A stretch of DNA of 64,000 nt from Sulfurisphaera javensis (GTDB lineage: Archaea > Thermoproteota > Thermoprotei_A > Sulfolobales > Sulfolobaceae), in NCBI RefSeq assembly GCF_041154675.1, contig NZ_AP031322.1, positions 496,001 through 560,000 of the forward strand, in the 5' to 3' direction. A program made the translations under genes and the position numbers. The notes beneath the pieces are model-generated. The model searched no databases and was not told the origin of the DNA. It saw only the letters and a list, made by a program, of their open reading frames with translations. Position 1 is the stretch's first letter, and every line of letters begins with the position of its first letter. Shown here piece after piece: positions 27,263-38,766 of the stretch.

Positions 27263-27547
27263 ATGCTTCTACCATATCTTGGTTTGGTTGTTGGAATCTT
27301 AATTGGTAGTATTGGTGTTTATGGACTGTTAAATAGCAAAAATATTGTTAGAATACTATTATCTTCAGAGATTATTTTCAATTCAGCTATACTTCTTGTT
27401 TTTTCTGCTTCTGCAATTCTAGGTAGAGTTTATCTTCCTATTGTTTTTTCTATTTTTGCAGTTAGTATGGGTTTGGTTGAAGTTGTAGTAGCTTTTGCAG
27501 CTATAATTCTCTATTATAGAAACAAGGATAGTTTGGAGGTTGAATGA
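27263..27547 (+). CDS. nuoK: Complex I subunit K
   Basis: 94 residues and three helices, the usual NuoK size. The second helix contains SEIIFNSAILLVF with its conserved Glu (about residue 36), and VVEVVVAFA-like SMGLVEVVVAFAAIIL carries the second conserved Glu, both part of the proton path. GGAGGG lies 8 bases before the ATG at 27263. Confidence 0.92.
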   Translation: MLLPYLGLVVGILIGSIGVYGLLNSKNIVRILLSSEIIFNSAILLVFSASAILGRVYLPIVFSIFAVSMGLVEVVVAFAAIILYYRNKDSLEVE

Positions 27548-27550
27548 AAA

Positions 27551-30500
27551 ATGATGTCTCTTTTAATTTTCATAATATCCTTTTTAATTGTATCATTAGT
27601 ATTTTTTGTAAAAGATAAAAAAATAAGTGCAATATTATCATTTTTATCAATAGTTGTTAATGTTTACTTTTTATTTAGATATGGTTTATTTTATGAATTT
27701 TACGTAACTAATTATATAGGAAACTTTGGATTTACAGTAAATGATCTTAATTATCCATTTATAGTAACTATTCTAGTAGTTACTCTAGTTACTGTATATT
27801 ACTCCTTAAGATACATGGAGAAAAGATTTCATGAACTTAAATATGGAAATTGGGGCTTGTATTACGGGCTTTACTCATTGTTTGCTATATCTATGCTTTA
27901 TGTTGTGATTTCAACCAACTTATTAGAATTATATATTTTCCTAGAGATTTCTCTAATAACTTCATTTTTGTTGATCCTTCTTTATGGTTATGGCGATAGA
28001 AGGAGAATTAGCTTACTTTACTTTATTTGGACTCATGTAGGTACAATACTTACTTTATCATCAATCGTTATTTTAGGATTAATATCTGGGAAGATGGATA
28101 TTTACAGTGGTTTTGGTGAAGTATATAATTACTCCACAATACCTTACGCATCTTTAGTCTTCTTAGCAGGAGTAATAGGAATGTTAGTGAAAGGAGCTCA
28201 AGCAGGATTTAATATTTGGTTACCTTATGCACATGGAGAAGCTCCTACTCCAATTTCCATACTGTTAAGTCCTAATATGGTAGGGTTAGGAATTTTTGTA
28301 ATAATTGAATATTATTATCTATTTCCATCATTCTCATATTTGGCTCCTATCTTTATAGGCTGGGCTTTAATAACGATGATTTATGGAGGTATCAATGCTT
28401 TAGCTCAAAGAGACTTTAAGAGATTCTTAGCATATTCTAGTGTTTCTCAAATGGGATATATGCTACTTGGTGCATCAATAGCCTTCTTTATGGGCTTATC
28501 TTCTTCAACGGTAGATTTGCCTCTTGGTGTAATTGCATCAGTTTTAATCTATTCATCTCACGGTTTTGGTAAAGCTTTACTTTTCATGAGTGCTGGTGCA
28601 GCTATAACTGAATTAGAGGAAAGAGATATAGAAAAGTTAGGAGGACTATATTTGGTATCTCCTTTGCATACTACTTTATCATTTATAGGAATTCTGAATA
28701 TCATAGGATTACCACCAACTATTGGATTAGTTAGTGAGGTTCTTCTGCTTCTTTCAGCTGGTCAATTAATTCCATTAATAGGCGAGGGATTCTTTATACT
28801 TCTTGTAGCTCTATTAATGATTGCAATTGGTATGTCTTCTGGCTATGCTACTTATTTATTTAAGAAAGTATATAGCGGAGTAAAAGAAAGGAAACAAAGC
28901 TTAGATAATATTAATGAATATTCTATTCCAATGTTATTAATAGCAATAGCAAGCATAATATTCTTCTTCTTTCCTCAACTCTTAGTTCATTCATTTAATA
29001 ACTTTATACAATACTTCACTAACACTTCATTCAATTTATTCTTTATAGTGTTCTTACCAGCAATTGGTTCTCTTCTGTCTTTGATAATCCCAATGAATCA
29101 AGATGTTAGAGGAAGTTTAGTTACTATTTTGATAGGAGTATCTATGGGATTAGCCATATTAAATCTAATCAATTCATTACATTCTTCTCTATTTATTCCT
29201 GAAAGTGGGGTTACAGCATTTAGTTACTTTACATTCAGCTCATCACTACTTCAAGCAATCTTAGGAGTATTTGTGTCTTCTTTAGCTTTCTTTATCTCTA
29301 TCTATAGTATAGGTTATATGAAAGAGGACAATGTTTTAAGGAGGTACTGGGGCTTTTTCGGCTTTTTCGTTTCTTCGATGTTAGCGGTAATTTATGCTGA
29401 TAATATCATATTGTTTTTGGCCGGTTGGGAAGGGACAAGCCTAGCCTCATATGGTTTAATAAGCTACTGGCTAGACGATAATGAAAGAAATGTGGTAGGA
29501 GATTTTGGAAGAAAGGTATTTGGTATAGAATATTTATCTAAACCAACAACAAGTGGTATACGAGCCATGATATTTACAAGAATAGGTGATGTAGGTCTAA
29601 TTACTGCGTTAGGATATTTATTATACCTTACTACTATGTCTGATTATTCTGGTATAACTACTATTTATTCTGGTTTGTTTACGACTTTCAATTTATTATA
29701 TAAACTTCCTTATGCATGGGTTATATTACTTTTAATGTTCTTAGGTGGATTGGGTAAGAGTGCGCAATTCCCATTAACTCAATGGTTATTAACCGCAATG
29801 ACTGGCCCTACTCCAGTAAGTGCATTAATACATGCAGCTACAATGGTTAATTTAGGGGCTATATTAACTTTCTTTGTTTATCCCTACTTAATTTATCCAA
29901 GCTCACAAACTACTCTATTCATGAGTATTATGGTTGGTGTTTCAATGTTTACTGCAATTTACACAAGTACATCAGCCTTAGCTTCTAATGAGCAAAAGTT
30001 AATACTAGCTTACTCTACTGCAGATCAGATATCTTTAATGATTTTATCATCATCAATAGGAGGTTTATTAGCTTCAATTTATTCTAATTCATCTTATCTA
30101 TATGCTGGTATAATTATTGGCTTAATCCAAATGTTTGCTCATGGCACTTACAAAGCCTCATTATTTATGAATGCTGGTAGCGTTATTCATTATACTGAAA
30201 ACAGATATGTAGGTGTTTTCAAAAAACTATATACGAAATTAAAATCAGTATTTGTACTTCAGTTGCTCGCTGCGTTAAATTTAGCAAGTATACCTCCACT
30301 TGTAGGTTTTTGGGCTCATAATCTAATAGGAGTTTTAGCAGCAAACACTCCAATATTCCCATTATACGTTATAACAGAATTCTTAGGAGGTGTTTATATA
30401 ATAAGATACATTGTAAAAGCCTTTTTATGGGGAAATGGAGAAGAAGTTCATGAGGAAGGTCATGTACATCCATTAATGGTTATAGCTCCAGCGTTTTTAG

Positions 30501-30967
30501 TTTTGGCATCAATAATTTTAGGAGTTATATTTCTGCCAATTTTGGTTCCATTCTTTACAAGTATTGGTCTAAGTTCTTCTTATGTGACTTTTGATATACC
30601 TTCACTGTCTTTAGCGATAATAGGTGTAATTATAGCATTAGGAATATATCTTAACGGTCTTGATTTAGGTAAATATAATAGTGCAAGACCATTAATTAAC
30701 TTCCTATATTACGGCTGGTTTATAAATCCAGCTTTTGATAAGTTTGGCATTGCTAGCTATAATTTTGCTTTAGGAGTTTATCAGAAATTTGAATATGGGG
30801 TTATTGATTTGTCATTAAATTATAATCTTCCACAAGGTCTAATTAAGGCTGGAAACAATATTTTCAAAAGGACTGAGACTGGAATATTGAGAGATTATAT
30901 TTTTATGTATCTAGTTGGTTTAATTATCTTAGCTTTTCTTGTAATATTCTTCTTGATAGGGGTGTGA
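27551..30967 (+). CDS. Fused complex I antiporter subunits NuoM-like + NuoL
   Basis: 1,138 residues, about twice the size of one subunit. Residues of about 1-470 are a NuoM/Mrp-type antiporter module ([10 protein letters not shown] with the TM5 Glu, [23 protein letters not shown] with the TM7 Lys). Residues of about 490-1138 are NuoL ([41 protein letters not shown]), including the long C-terminal amphipathic region and last helix. There is no stop, frameshift or reset between the halves in the sequence given. Both proton channels look intact. Order is M then L, the reverse of the usual L-M gene order. The product would be a single chain of nearly 30 helices at the distal membrane arm. Confidence 0.88.
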   Translation: MMSLLIFIISFLIVSLVFFVKDKKISAILSFLSIVVNVYFLFRYGLFYEFYVTNYIGNFGFTVNDLNYPFIVTILVVTLVTVYYSLRYMEKRFHELKYGNWGLYYGLYSLFAISMLYVVISTNLLELYIFLEISLITSFLLILLYGYGDRRRISLLYFIWTHVGTILTLSSIVILGLISGKMDIYSGFGEVYNYSTIPYASLVFLAGVIGMLVKGAQAGFNIWLPYAHGEAPTPISILLSPNMVGLGIFVIIEYYYLFPSFSYLAPIFIGWALITMIYGGINALAQRDFKRFLAYSSVSQMGYMLLGASIAFFMGLSSSTVDLPLGVIASVLIYSSHGFGKALLFMSAGAAITELEERDIEKLGGLYLVSPLHTTLSFIGILNIIGLPPTIGLVSEVLLLLSAGQLIPLIGEGFFILLVALLMIAIGMSSGYATYLFKKVYSGVKERKQSLDNINEYSIPMLLIAIASIIFFFFPQLLVHSFNNFIQYFTNTSFNLFFIVFLPAIGSLLSLIIPMNQDVRGSLVTILIGVSMGLAILNLINSLHSSLFIPESGVTAFSYFTFSSSLLQAILGVFVSSLAFFISIYSIGYMKEDNVLRRYWGFFGFFVSSMLAVIYADNIILFLAGWEGTSLASYGLISYWLDDNERNVVGDFGRKVFGIEYLSKPTTSGIRAMIFTRIGDVGLITALGYLLYLTTMSDYSGITTIYSGLFTTFNLLYKLPYAWVILLLMFLGGLGKSAQFPLTQWLLTAMTGPTPVSALIHAATMVNLGAILTFFVYPYLIYPSSQTTLFMSIMVGVSMFTAIYTSTSALASNEQKLILAYSTADQISLMILSSSIGGLLASIYSNSSYLYAGIIIGLIQMFAHGTYKASLFMNAGSVIHYTENRYVGVFKKLYTKLKSVFVLQLLAALNLASIPPLVGFWAHNLIGVLAANTPIFPLYVITEFLGGVYIIRYIVKAFLWGNGEEVHEEGHVHPLMVIAPAFLVLASIILGVIFLPILVPFFTSIGLSSSYVTFDIPSLSLAIIGVIIALGIYLNGLDLGKYNSARPLINFLYYGWFINPAFDKFGIASYNFALGVYQKFEYGVIDLSLNYNLPQGLIKAGNNIFKRTETGILRDYIFMYLVGLIILAFLVIFFLIGV

Positions 30968-30973
30968 TGAAAG

Positions 30974-32362
30974 ATGATACTTCAATATATTCCGATAGTC
31001 CTTCCCTCAATATTAATAGTATTTTCTTCAATAGCGGTTCTTTACATAGATGATGGAAGTCGTAAGAGATATATGATGTCAGTAGATTTAAGTTTAGGAG
31101 CTCTGTTAATATCATTCTTAACATTGATAATATTTTACTCTTTGGGCTTCTATGATTATCCTTTATTTTCCTCTACCTTATATTTAACTAACTTTGGATA
31201 CTTTATTTCTATATCTGCTATTATTGCAACAATCATAACAATTTATGGAGGAATCGATCATCTTGAGAGTTCTAGAACAAGATCGTCATTTCTATCACTA
31301 GCTATGTTAACTGATCTAGGAGTAATGTACTTAAGTTTTGCGTATAATGTAGTTACTATTTTGGCATCTTGGGGAATAGCTTCAGCTGCTACGTATGTAA
31401 TAGCAATGATAAGGAAGGATTATTCATCTACCATAGCTGGAGTAAAGTATATTGTAATGGGATTGTTGTCAAGCTCATTAATGGTTTTGGGCTTTGCGTT
31501 CTATATCTTAGGAATAGGTTCTTTGGCTCTCGACGCTTCAATAACTTATCAAACGTTAATTATTCTAGGTATTATGTTATTGTCTATTGCGTTTCTCTTC
31601 AAAATTGGAGCATTTCCATTTCAAGCTTGGCTACCTGATGTTTATTCAATGTCAGATAGAGTATCAGTAGCTTTTGTATCTAGTGTTGGAAAAATAGTTG
31701 GCATAACCCCATTATTTGTCATTATTTACTTCTTGAAACCTACTGGTTTACTTGCTCTTTCAATTTTCGTTATATTTGCATTGATCACTGTTATGAGTCT
31801 AATATTTGGAAATATTGTAGCCTTCTCAAGGCAAGATTTTGCTTCGATGTTAGCTTATAGTAGTATCACTCAGGTAGGATTTATGTTAATTGCAATAACT
31901 ATGTTGCCTTATAATCCTACAGTAGCCACAAGCGGTTTAATGATCTATTTATTAGCTTATTCAATTGCTCAAGCTGGTTTATTTATAGCCTTATCTCACA
32001 TAGAAAAGGTTACTGGTACTAGTTATATTGAAGGTTTTAGAGGGATGAGCTCAGCTGATAGAGTATTAGCATTCTCTGTTACTGTGCTTTTACTAAGCCT
32101 TTTAGGTATACCACCAATTTTAGGCTTTTGGGCAAAATTATTTGTTTTAGAAGCATCTTTCTCCCAGCCATGGCTTACTGTTATAGGATTTCTAAATAGT
32201 GCAGTTTCCGCTGGTTATTATATTCCTCCCATTAGAGAAATATTCAGAGAAGGTGAATTTAAAAAGGTTAATTCTACAGAAAGAGAGGCATCTATTATAG
32301 CATCAGTTTTAAGTATTGCTTTGGGTATAGTTGCTCCATTGATAGTAGGTGTTATATTTTGA
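30974..32362 (+). CDS. nuoN: Complex I subunit N
   Basis: Third antiporter-like subunit. 462 residues and 13-14 helices. [30 protein letters not shown] (about 213-242) with TM7 Lys/TM8 region and [20 protein letters not shown] are family motifs. Starts 6 bases after the ML fusion and overlaps ino1 by 4 bases (TTGA). Last subunit gene of the operon. Confidence 0.92.
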   Translation: MILQYIPIVLPSILIVFSSIAVLYIDDGSRKRYMMSVDLSLGALLISFLTLIIFYSLGFYDYPLFSSTLYLTNFGYFISISAIIATIITIYGGIDHLESSRTRSSFLSLAMLTDLGVMYLSFAYNVVTILASWGIASAATYVIAMIRKDYSSTIAGVKYIVMGLLSSSLMVLGFAFYILGIGSLALDASITYQTLIILGIMLLSIAFLFKIGAFPFQAWLPDVYSMSDRVSVAFVSSVGKIVGITPLFVIIYFLKPTGLLALSIFVIFALITVMSLIFGNIVAFSRQDFASMLAYSSITQVGFMLIAITMLPYNPTVATSGLMIYLLAYSIAQAGLFIALSHIEKVTGTSYIEGFRGMSSADRVLAFSVTVLLLSLLGIPPILGFWAKLFVLEASFSQPWLTVIGFLNSAVSAGYYIPPIREIFREGEFKKVNSTEREASIIASVLSIALGIVAPLIVGVIF

Positions 32363-33402
32363 TCAAGGTAGCTATTTTTGGTGTAGGAAATGTTGCTAGT
32401 GCTCTTTTACAAGGATTAGAATGGATAAAACAAGGTAAAAATTTGCCTGGTTTATTAGATCTTCCTTACTCTCCAGCAGAAATCGAAATCGTAAAGGCCT
32501 TTGATATAGATAAAAGAAAGGTTGGGAAAAAGCTCTCTGAAGCAATATTTATGAAACCAAATGTTGTAAACAAATATGTTGAAGTTAACTCAGATGTGAT
32601 TGTAGAAAGAGGTCCAACATTAGATGGTTTAGATGGCTCTTTAATGAATATTATTGAAGAATCTGAAGAAAAACCAGCTGATGTTGAAAGTGAATTAAAA
32701 GGTGTTGATGTTTCTATTAGTCTTTTACCAGCTGGAACTCAAAAAGCAAATGAGTACTATGCTGAAGCCTCTCTTTCAGCTAATACAGCTTTTATAAATG
32801 CCTCTCCAGCAGAAATAGTGATAAATTATTCTAATAAGTTTGCAGAACGAAAAATACCTTTACTAGGGGACGATTTACTTAGTCAAATAGGTGGAACTAT
32901 ACTACATACTGGTATAGTTGAGTTCTTAAAAAACAGAGGAGTAAAAGTTACAAGGACTTATCAAATAGATATTGCGGGTACAACTGAAACGTATGTTACA
33001 TTAGAGGATTGGAGAAAAGATTTAAAGAAGGGAATTAAATCTAATTTTATTGCATCTCATGCTGATGATGCTGAGGTTGTTGCAGGCACTTCAGATTATG
33101 TGGAATTTCTTGGTGATAGAAGAGTAAGTTATATGGTTATTGAGGGATATTATTCTTTTGGTGTTCCTTTCAGAATTGACATTTCCTTCAAAACACAAGA
33201 TGCACCGAATGCTGTTGTTCCTTTAATAGACCTGATAAGGATAGCTAAATTTGCAAAAGATAAGGGAATTGGTGGTGCTATTCCTCAAATATGTGGTTAT
33301 TATTTTAAGAGACCGCCAAAAATTTATTCAAGCTTAGATGAAGCTAAAAATGAGTTAATGAAGTTTTTGAAAATGATGACTGAACCCCGGTTAGATAGAT
33401 GA
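32359..33402 (+). CDS. ino1: myo-Inositol-1-phosphate synthase
   Basis: Converts glucose 6-phosphate to inositol 1-phosphate for archaeal phosphatidylinositol-type lipids. 347 residues. NAD-binding [12 protein letters not shown] (8-19), [33 protein letters not shown] (about 172-187) and [11 protein letters not shown] match the family. TTG start overlaps the nuoN stop, so it is translated as part of the complex I operon. A C/D sRNA overlaps its last codons. Confidence 0.9.
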   Translation: MIKVAIFGVGNVASALLQGLEWIKQGKNLPGLLDLPYSPAEIEIVKAFDIDKRKVGKKLSEAIFMKPNVVNKYVEVNSDVIVERGPTLDGLDGSLMNIIEESEEKPADVESELKGVDVSISLLPAGTQKANEYYAEASLSANTAFINASPAEIVINYSNKFAERKIPLLGDDLLSQIGGTILHTGIVEFLKNRGVKVTRTYQIDIAGTTETYVTLEDWRKDLKKGIKSNFIASHADDAEVVAGTSDYVEFLGDRRVSYMVIEGYYSFGVPFRIDISFKTQDAPNAVVPLIDLIRIAKFAKDKGIGGAIPQICGYYFKRPPKIYSSLDEAKNELMKFLKMMTEPRLDR

Positions 33403-33422
33403 TATGGCCGTGTGAGAGCTGA
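33373..33422 (+). ncRNA. C/D-box sRNA overlapping the ino1 stop codon
   Basis: Plus strand: C ATGATGA (33373-33379), first guide of about 11 bases, a degenerate D' (no clear CTGA before 33398), C' GATGATA (33398-33404) containing the ino1 TGA stop, guide TGGCCGTGTGAGAG, D CTGA (33419-33422). GC-rich against its surroundings. The second guide looks usable; the first is doubtful. Confidence 0.5.
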
Positions 33423-34529
33423 TCAGATCTCTACAATTTCGGCTTCTTCTATCAATTTTTTATAATCAATGTTAGCTTCTTCTTCAGCTTTTATTACTTC
33501 CTCTAATTTGGCGCTTGTTGTTGACTTAGAGGAAATTGCACAATACTCAGGCATTTTTGATGAGTATTCATAAGTACCAATCTTTCTAGAGAGTTCTATA
33601 ATTTCTTGTTTATCAAACCCAATTAGGGGTCTAAATATGGGTATATTTATGTTATACTCAGTTACAAATAAGTTCTTCATCGTCTGGGAGGACACTTGAG
33701 ACAAAGACTCTCCGGTAGTTATTGAGTACGCATTAATTTCTTTTGCTAACGTCTCTGCTGTTCTGTACATTATTCTCTTTAATGTTATGACTCTAATATA
33801 ACTATTCACTTTTGTTAAACTAGTAAGCACTTTAATTCCATCTACAAAGAAAATCCTAATTTTATGTCCACTATTCCATTCTGAAAGTATCTTTGCTTCC
33901 TCAATTACAGTGTTCTTATGAATTTCACCACCTAACTTAAAATTCAAGAGAATAACTAAAGCTCCTCTTTTCATCATCATCCATGTAGCAACTGGTGAAT
34001 CAAATCCGCCAGAGAAAAGTACAACTGTTTTTCCAGTAGTTCCAATTGGGAGACCTTGAGGGCCATGAAAGACTTTATCATACACATAAGCATAATCTTG
34101 TCTAATATCTACAAAGATTTCAACATCTGGATTTTCTAAATCAACACCAGAAGAATAAGGATATAATGTGCTTCCAATTACTTTTGCTGCATCTAAGCTA
34201 GTAAAATTGTGCTTTCCAGTTCTTTTAACTCTAATTGCAAATTTCTTTCCTTTTACAACCTCTGAATATTTATTCCTAACATATTCTGAAATATCCTTCA
34301 AACTAGAAAAAGAGATAACATCTGCTGGAGAATATGAAGAAATTCCAAAAATTTTATTTAGTTTGTTATAGTCTCCTTCTACGTCTAATATTATGTAGCC
34401 TTGATCTATTTTAGCGTTTTTAACATTTATCACATTTTTTATGTTATTTATTAATGAATATTCAAAGTTAGCTCTTGACCTAGGTGATTTAATTCCTATC
34501 TCTCCAGCAAGTCTAACAATAATTAACAT
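33423..34529 (-). CDS. thiI: tRNA sulfurtransferase ThiI
   Basis: Adenylates and thiolates tRNA uridine-8, and in some organisms aids thiazole synthesis. 368 residues: an N-terminal ferredoxin-like and THUMP region (about 1-165) with the FAIRVKRTGKHNF motif (about 96-108), then a PP-loop ATPase with SGGFDSP (about 173-179). There is no C-terminal rhodanese domain, as usual in archaea. A PEYCAISSKSTTS segment near the end matches the ThiI C-terminus. Convergent with ino1; the sRNA box D borders its stop. Confidence 0.9.
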   Translation of the reverse strand: MLIIVRLAGEIGIKSPRSRANFEYSLINNIKNVINVKNAKIDQGYIILDVEGDYNKLNKIFGISSYSPADVISFSSLKDISEYVRNKYSEVVKGKKFAIRVKRTGKHNFTSLDAAKVIGSTLYPYSSGVDLENPDVEIFVDIRQDYAYVYDKVFHGPQGLPIGTTGKTVVLFSGGFDSPVATWMMMKRGALVILLNFKLGGEIHKNTVIEEAKILSEWNSGHKIRIFFVDGIKVLTSLTKVNSYIRVITLKRIMYRTAETLAKEINAYSITTGESLSQVSSQTMKNLFVTEYNINIPIFRPLIGFDKQEIIELSRKIGTYEYSSKMPEYCAISSKSTTSAKLEEVIKAEEEANIDYKKLIEEAEIVEI

Positions 34530-34543
34530 TATGTTAAAGATTA

Positions 34544-35164
34544 TTAACTGACTTTAAATAACTTCTCTATTGGCCTTAGAATTCCTCTCCTTTCCATATC
34601 AACTGTAAAGTATGCTATCCAAGAACCTAATAACCATCCTCCAAGAATATCGATTGGCCAATGAACTCCCACATAAACTCTTGAATAAGATACTATCAAA
34701 GCCTCAATCATGAAAGGAATCCACAACCATTTTGGCGAAGTCTTATAGAGAACCATAGCACCATCTCCAACTATAAGTGCATGACCAGAAGGATAACTAT
34801 AATCAGTAGGTTTAGGAACTAAAAGATAGTCTGGATAAATATAATAAAATGGTCTTAGTTGTGCCATTAGAATTTTTGATGCTTCTCCAAGAATTATTGC
34901 TACTATAAATGATGCTGCTAATGTTATTGCTATTTTCCTAGTTTTTTTAAAGATAAGCAAGATTGCAGTTAATGGTATCCAAACATATTCTCTTCCATAT
35001 TTAGAAAAAAAGACGAAGAAAGGATTTAAGTAAGAGACTTGATGATAATTGATAAGTTTAAAAACTGTTGCATTAAGAGGAAAATTGTTTTCTCCAACAA
35101 TTTTTAAATAAATTGATATAATTAGGAAAATAATTAGAATGATCCAGTATTTAGGCATATTCAT
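34544..35164 (-). CDS. PAP2-family membrane phosphatase
   Basis: 206 residues and about six helices. The three phosphatase motifs are present: KILMAQLRP (K-x6-R-P), YPSGHALI and [16 protein letters not shown] (S-R-x5-H-x3-D). Such proteins hydrolyse lipid diphosphates. A role in recycling dolichyl diphosphate for N-glycosylation is plausible in this heavily glycosylated lineage, but the substrate is not shown here. Divergent from the surface-protein gene at 35332. Confidence 0.85.
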   Translation of the reverse strand: MNMPKYWIILIIFLIISIYLKIVGENNFPLNATVFKLINYHQVSYLNPFFVFFSKYGREYVWIPLTAILLIFKKTRKIAITLAASFIVAIILGEASKILMAQLRPFYYIYPDYLLVPKPTDYSYPSGHALIVGDGAMVLYKTSPKWLWIPFMIEALIVSYSRVYVGVHWPIDILGGWLLGSWIAYFTVDMERRGILRPIEKLFKVS

Positions 35165-35287
35165 TTAACTTACAAAAATGCTTATAAATTTATTACAAAA
35201 ACGGAGCGTCTACTTCATAATGTAGGATAAAATAAAGTGTATATTGCGAGTAATTAAACAAATGATGTTCTCTATCGTTGTTTTGGG

Positions 35288-35302
35288 TAAAAGTTTAAAA
35301 AT
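35288..35302 (+). promoter_or_regulatory. TATA box of the 773-aa surface protein gene
   Basis: AGTTTAAAAATACT lies about 35 bases before the ATG at 35332, giving a leader of only a few bases. The rest of 35165-35287 is AT-rich with one small hairpin (CTAC/GTAG near 35209-35224). Confidence 0.45.
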
Positions 35303-35331
35303 ACTAATTTACGAACTTTTTTTGACCTAAA

Positions 35332-37653
35332 ATGAAAGGGATTTCGAACATAATTTTCGCAGTAGTTGTTGTAATATTATTAATAATAGCGGCAATTGGT
35401 TTCTACGAATACTCTACTGTTTCAAGCAAATACTCTTCTCTACAATCCTCTTATTCATCTCTTTCAATGATGTCTTCAAAATACATGAATTTAAGTAACG
35501 AGTATATGTCGTTACAAACAAAATATAATCAGTTAGCTAAGAATTATTCAGCATTAGAATCAATGTATAATGCTTTACAAATGTACTTAAAAGGTAATGA
35601 ATCATTGCTTCAAATGTATCAAAGTTTATACATGCAAGCTGAACATAATATAAGCCAATTAGAAGCTCAATTACAAGCTACTAAGACTACTTCCGGCAAA
35701 GAAGGGGCAGCATTGGATGTCGTTATGCTATTTTACGACGGTATTGCAATTGAAAATCCAAATGACGTTACTCCCTTCCTAGCTCCTAATTTCACAGCAA
35801 CAATAATAGGTGTTCCATTTGCTGGAACATATACATTATCAACGTTTAATTCAACCTGGTTATCAGATTTCTTTTCTACTTATGAAACTGTGTACTTCTA
35901 CACTACTGCTTTACCAACAGTTACGGCAATGAATAATAATACTTACCAAATAACCGATGTTGTTCAATACTTTGTAGCACCAACAAATGATCCAGTATAT
36001 TTGCAAGTCTTTAACGCTTCTAACATAATCACTGTTCAATATATTCACGGAGTTCCTTATATAACGAGTTTAATGTGGAAAGGAAATGAAGTTCCTCCAT
36101 CTGCTGTTATTGCAGGTTATCCATCACAGCATACGTTACAGTCAAATCAAGTTTTAGAAGAGTATTTATACGAAATTAATGCATTAGGTGCAGAATTCCC
36201 ACCGAACGTTATTGCTCAGTATTTCTCACCATCTGCAACTCTAGTTATTAATGGTTCATTGCCACCTGGATTAAAAGCTGGAACTTATCAAGGTTTAAGC
36301 AATATAGAGAACTTCTTCAGTAGTTGGGATAATTACTTTATATTTGTACTTGAATATTTACAAAACTTGCTACCAAATGGAACTGTCGTTCCACCAACAG
36401 TCCAAATTAACTTATCTCCTTCTGGAGCTAATGCTACATTAACTGTTAACGATACTGTGATATTTGGTTTTGTTAATCAAGGCCAACCTGGATTCCCAGC
36501 TATATATGATATGCACTCTGTAGTTACTACATACTTCATATACAATTCAACTGCTGCAGAATGGCAAATAGTAAAACAAGTATGGAATGTTCAGATGGTT
36601 CCAATTGCCTCTGATACTATATACTATCCATTAGGGCCAGCAACATTCATAGTAAATAGTGAAAGTACTGTAACTGTGAATGCATCACAAGGAGCTGTTG
36701 TAACTGACGGTAATATAATAGTAACTATTGAGCCAGGCACATATGCTTATAACACAAAGACTAATACAACTTTATCAGTATACAACTTCTCAGTTATAAC
36801 ATTTAGTATGGAGGGAGTTTACGCACCGCCAAATACATCTTACACACCATTGTATGCATTTGCATTTGCAATTAACGGTCAAATTTCACCAGTATGGGAA
36901 TTAGTTACTGCCTCTAAATCCCCATCTCCAGCAATAACTGTAGTATTGGGCGCAACAGATACATGGACTTCATGGACATGGTTTGGTGGAACATTTAATG
37001 GAACTACTTATGTTGGAGGAGGTTACAAGTTCGCTGACCACTGGTTATACGGGAATGGTGTAATAGCTAATATACAATTCTTCAAACCAGTCATTTGGAT
37101 ATTTGAAGCATCTCAAACTCCAGTAGGACAACCACCAATGTCAGCTTCAGTTTCAGTTTCTCCAGTATATGGAATGAACCCAGTGATGGCATATACTTAT
37201 ACTGTAAATGGAACGGAAGGTGGTGTAATATTTGCTGGTAATATAATTACTATAATTAAACCAGGCTCTTATATAGTAAATACTTCAAGTAACACAACAT
37301 TAAAGACTTATGAATTCTCAATAATTTATTACCAGTTAAATAACTTGCCAAATGCTCCCAATGGTCAAACTCCAATATTAGGATTTGCCTATGCTATAAA
37401 TGGACAAGTAACAACTAAATTATACTCTACTGAGCCATGGATTACCTTAATAATAACCCCAGATTCACAGCAAGTTACTATGTGGACATGGTTATCTAGC
37501 GGATATGCGTTTAAAGATCCGATAGTAATAGGAAATGGAGTTGTAGTGAATCTAACGTTCTTCAGACCAGTACCATGGATACTCACAATGCCAGCAGTAA
37601 CATCAACCACCTCATCCACTACATACTCATCAACTGTTGGTTATTGGGCATAA
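35332..37653 (+). CDS. Large exported surface protein with coiled coil and duplicated domains
   Basis: 773 residues. N-terminal signal anchor (about 7-26), a Ser/Tyr/Leu-rich coiled coil (about 30-118), two SnoaL/NTF2-like domains (about 125-255 and 270-425), and two copies of a C-terminal domain (about 440-595 and 620-760). The copies share a G-x-I-x3-I-x-PG-(T/S)-Y start, FA(F/Y)AINGQ, a TMWTW-like TSWTW segment, and (Y)GNGV...FF(K/R)PV.WI. A Thr/Ser run (TSSTTYSST) ends the protein. The second C-terminal copy has PNAPNGQT, close to PNAPDGQT in SlaA. It is probably an S-layer-associated glycoprotein. No enzymatic function recognised. Confidence 0.65.
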   Translation: MKGISNIIFAVVVVILLIIAAIGFYEYSTVSSKYSSLQSSYSSLSMMSSKYMNLSNEYMSLQTKYNQLAKNYSALESMYNALQMYLKGNESLLQMYQSLYMQAEHNISQLEAQLQATKTTSGKEGAALDVVMLFYDGIAIENPNDVTPFLAPNFTATIIGVPFAGTYTLSTFNSTWLSDFFSTYETVYFYTTALPTVTAMNNNTYQITDVVQYFVAPTNDPVYLQVFNASNIITVQYIHGVPYITSLMWKGNEVPPSAVIAGYPSQHTLQSNQVLEEYLYEINALGAEFPPNVIAQYFSPSATLVINGSLPPGLKAGTYQGLSNIENFFSSWDNYFIFVLEYLQNLLPNGTVVPPTVQINLSPSGANATLTVNDTVIFGFVNQGQPGFPAIYDMHSVVTTYFIYNSTAAEWQIVKQVWNVQMVPIASDTIYYPLGPATFIVNSESTVTVNASQGAVVTDGNIIVTIEPGTYAYNTKTNTTLSVYNFSVITFSMEGVYAPPNTSYTPLYAFAFAINGQISPVWELVTASKSPSPAITVVLGATDTWTSWTWFGGTFNGTTYVGGGYKFADHWLYGNGVIANIQFFKPVIWIFEASQTPVGQPPMSASVSVSPVYGMNPVMAYTYTVNGTEGGVIFAGNIITIIKPGSYIVNTSSNTTLKTYEFSIIYYQLNNLPNAPNGQTPILGFAYAINGQVTTKLYSTEPWITLIITPDSQQVTMWTWLSSGYAFKDPIVIGNGVVVNLTFFRPVPWILTMPAVTSTTSSTTYSSTVGYWA

Positions 37654-37685
37654 AAAGCTAAATAAAAATTTTTTATTCATAATTT

Positions 37686-38675
37686 TTATTCTATTTTTAG
37701 AAATATTCTTCCATCTCTATTTTTATCAAATAATGCTTTTAATGCTTCTTGTCCCTCTTCTAATTTCATAACTTTCCATGTTTTCACTCTCAGTCTTTTT
37801 GCAATTCTTGCTAACTCAACTAGTTCTTTTCTGTTTCCTCCAGTTGTTCCAACTAGACTTGCATGTTTTCCATATATCATTCCTAAATCTAAGTTTACGT
37901 TACTTCCAGTTATTCCTCCGAAGAATAGGAGTTTACCATTATTTCCTAAAACTGAAAGACTCTTATCCCAAACAGAAGATCCGACCGAATTTATTACTAT
38001 ATCTGCCATCTTACCATCAGTTAATTTTTTCACTTTCTCCTCAACTTCATTATAACTTACTACTTCATCTGCACCAAAGTCTTTTATCCAGTTTTTACTA
38101 GTTACAGCTATTACATAACCTCCCATCATCTTCGCCAATTGAACAGCAAATTGACCAGTGTTTCCGCTAGCCCCGAAAACAACTACAGTTTTGTTAAATA
38201 CTTGGACTGTATTTAGCGCATGATAAGCTGTTAACCCAGCTACTGGTAAACTAGCTGCAATTTCTTCACTAATGTCTTCAACTTTTACTACATTATGTTC
38301 TGGTACTGAAAAATATTCTGAGAATCCGCCGTTAGTAATTACACTTATGATTCCGCCATTTCTGCATAACATTTCCATGCCTTCTAAGCACATATCACAC
38401 TTTCCGTCAAAGACTCTATTATAAACAACTACTCTATCTCCAATTTTAATATCTTTTACGTGATCTCCAACTTTTACAACTTCTCCGTAAATTTCTGCAC
38501 CTGGTATGTGAGGTATTGGTTTTACTGGAATGAAATTAACAACAAAATAATCAATAGGATTTACTCCAGTCATTTTTACCCTTATTAATACATCGTGTGT
38601 TCCTATCTCTGGTTGATTCACGTCTGATAGTTTTAGGTTTTCTAAACCAGATTTTTCAAAAACTAAGGCTTTCAT
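37686..38675 (-). CDS. Zinc-type alcohol dehydrogenase/quinone reductase-like MDR enzyme
   Basis: NAD(P)H-dependent medium-chain reductase, 329 residues. GroES-like N-terminus with IPGAEIYGEVVKVG (about 57-70), and a Rossmann domain with FGASGNTGQFAVQLAKMMGG (about 168-187). The structural-zinc lobe is only partly kept (CDMC and a further Cys near 107). The usual catalytic-zinc Cys is replaced in GVNPID, as in quinone/enoyl reductase branches, so a zinc-independent enoyl or quinone reductase is more likely than a true alcohol dehydrogenase. Substrate unknown. Confidence 0.75.
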   Translation of the reverse strand: MKALVFEKSGLENLKLSDVNQPEIGTHDVLIRVKMTGVNPIDYFVVNFIPVKPIPHIPGAEIYGEVVKVGDHVKDIKIGDRVVVYNRVFDGKCDMCLEGMEMLCRNGGIISVITNGGFSEYFSVPEHNVVKVEDISEEIAASLPVAGLTAYHALNTVQVFNKTVVVFGASGNTGQFAVQLAKMMGGYVIAVTSKNWIKDFGADEVVSYNEVEEKVKKLTDGKMADIVINSVGSSVWDKSLSVLGNNGKLLFFGGITGSNVNLDLGMIYGKHASLVGTTGGNRKELVELARIAKRLRVKTWKVMKLEEGQEALKALFDKNRDGRIFLKIE

Positions 38676-38766
38676 AAGAGAATATTGGATCTATTTATTT
38701 TAATTCTAACTTAACTTAAGTAAAGCTAGTTTCCTTTAATTTATAAATAGCCATGTTTATTAAAAA

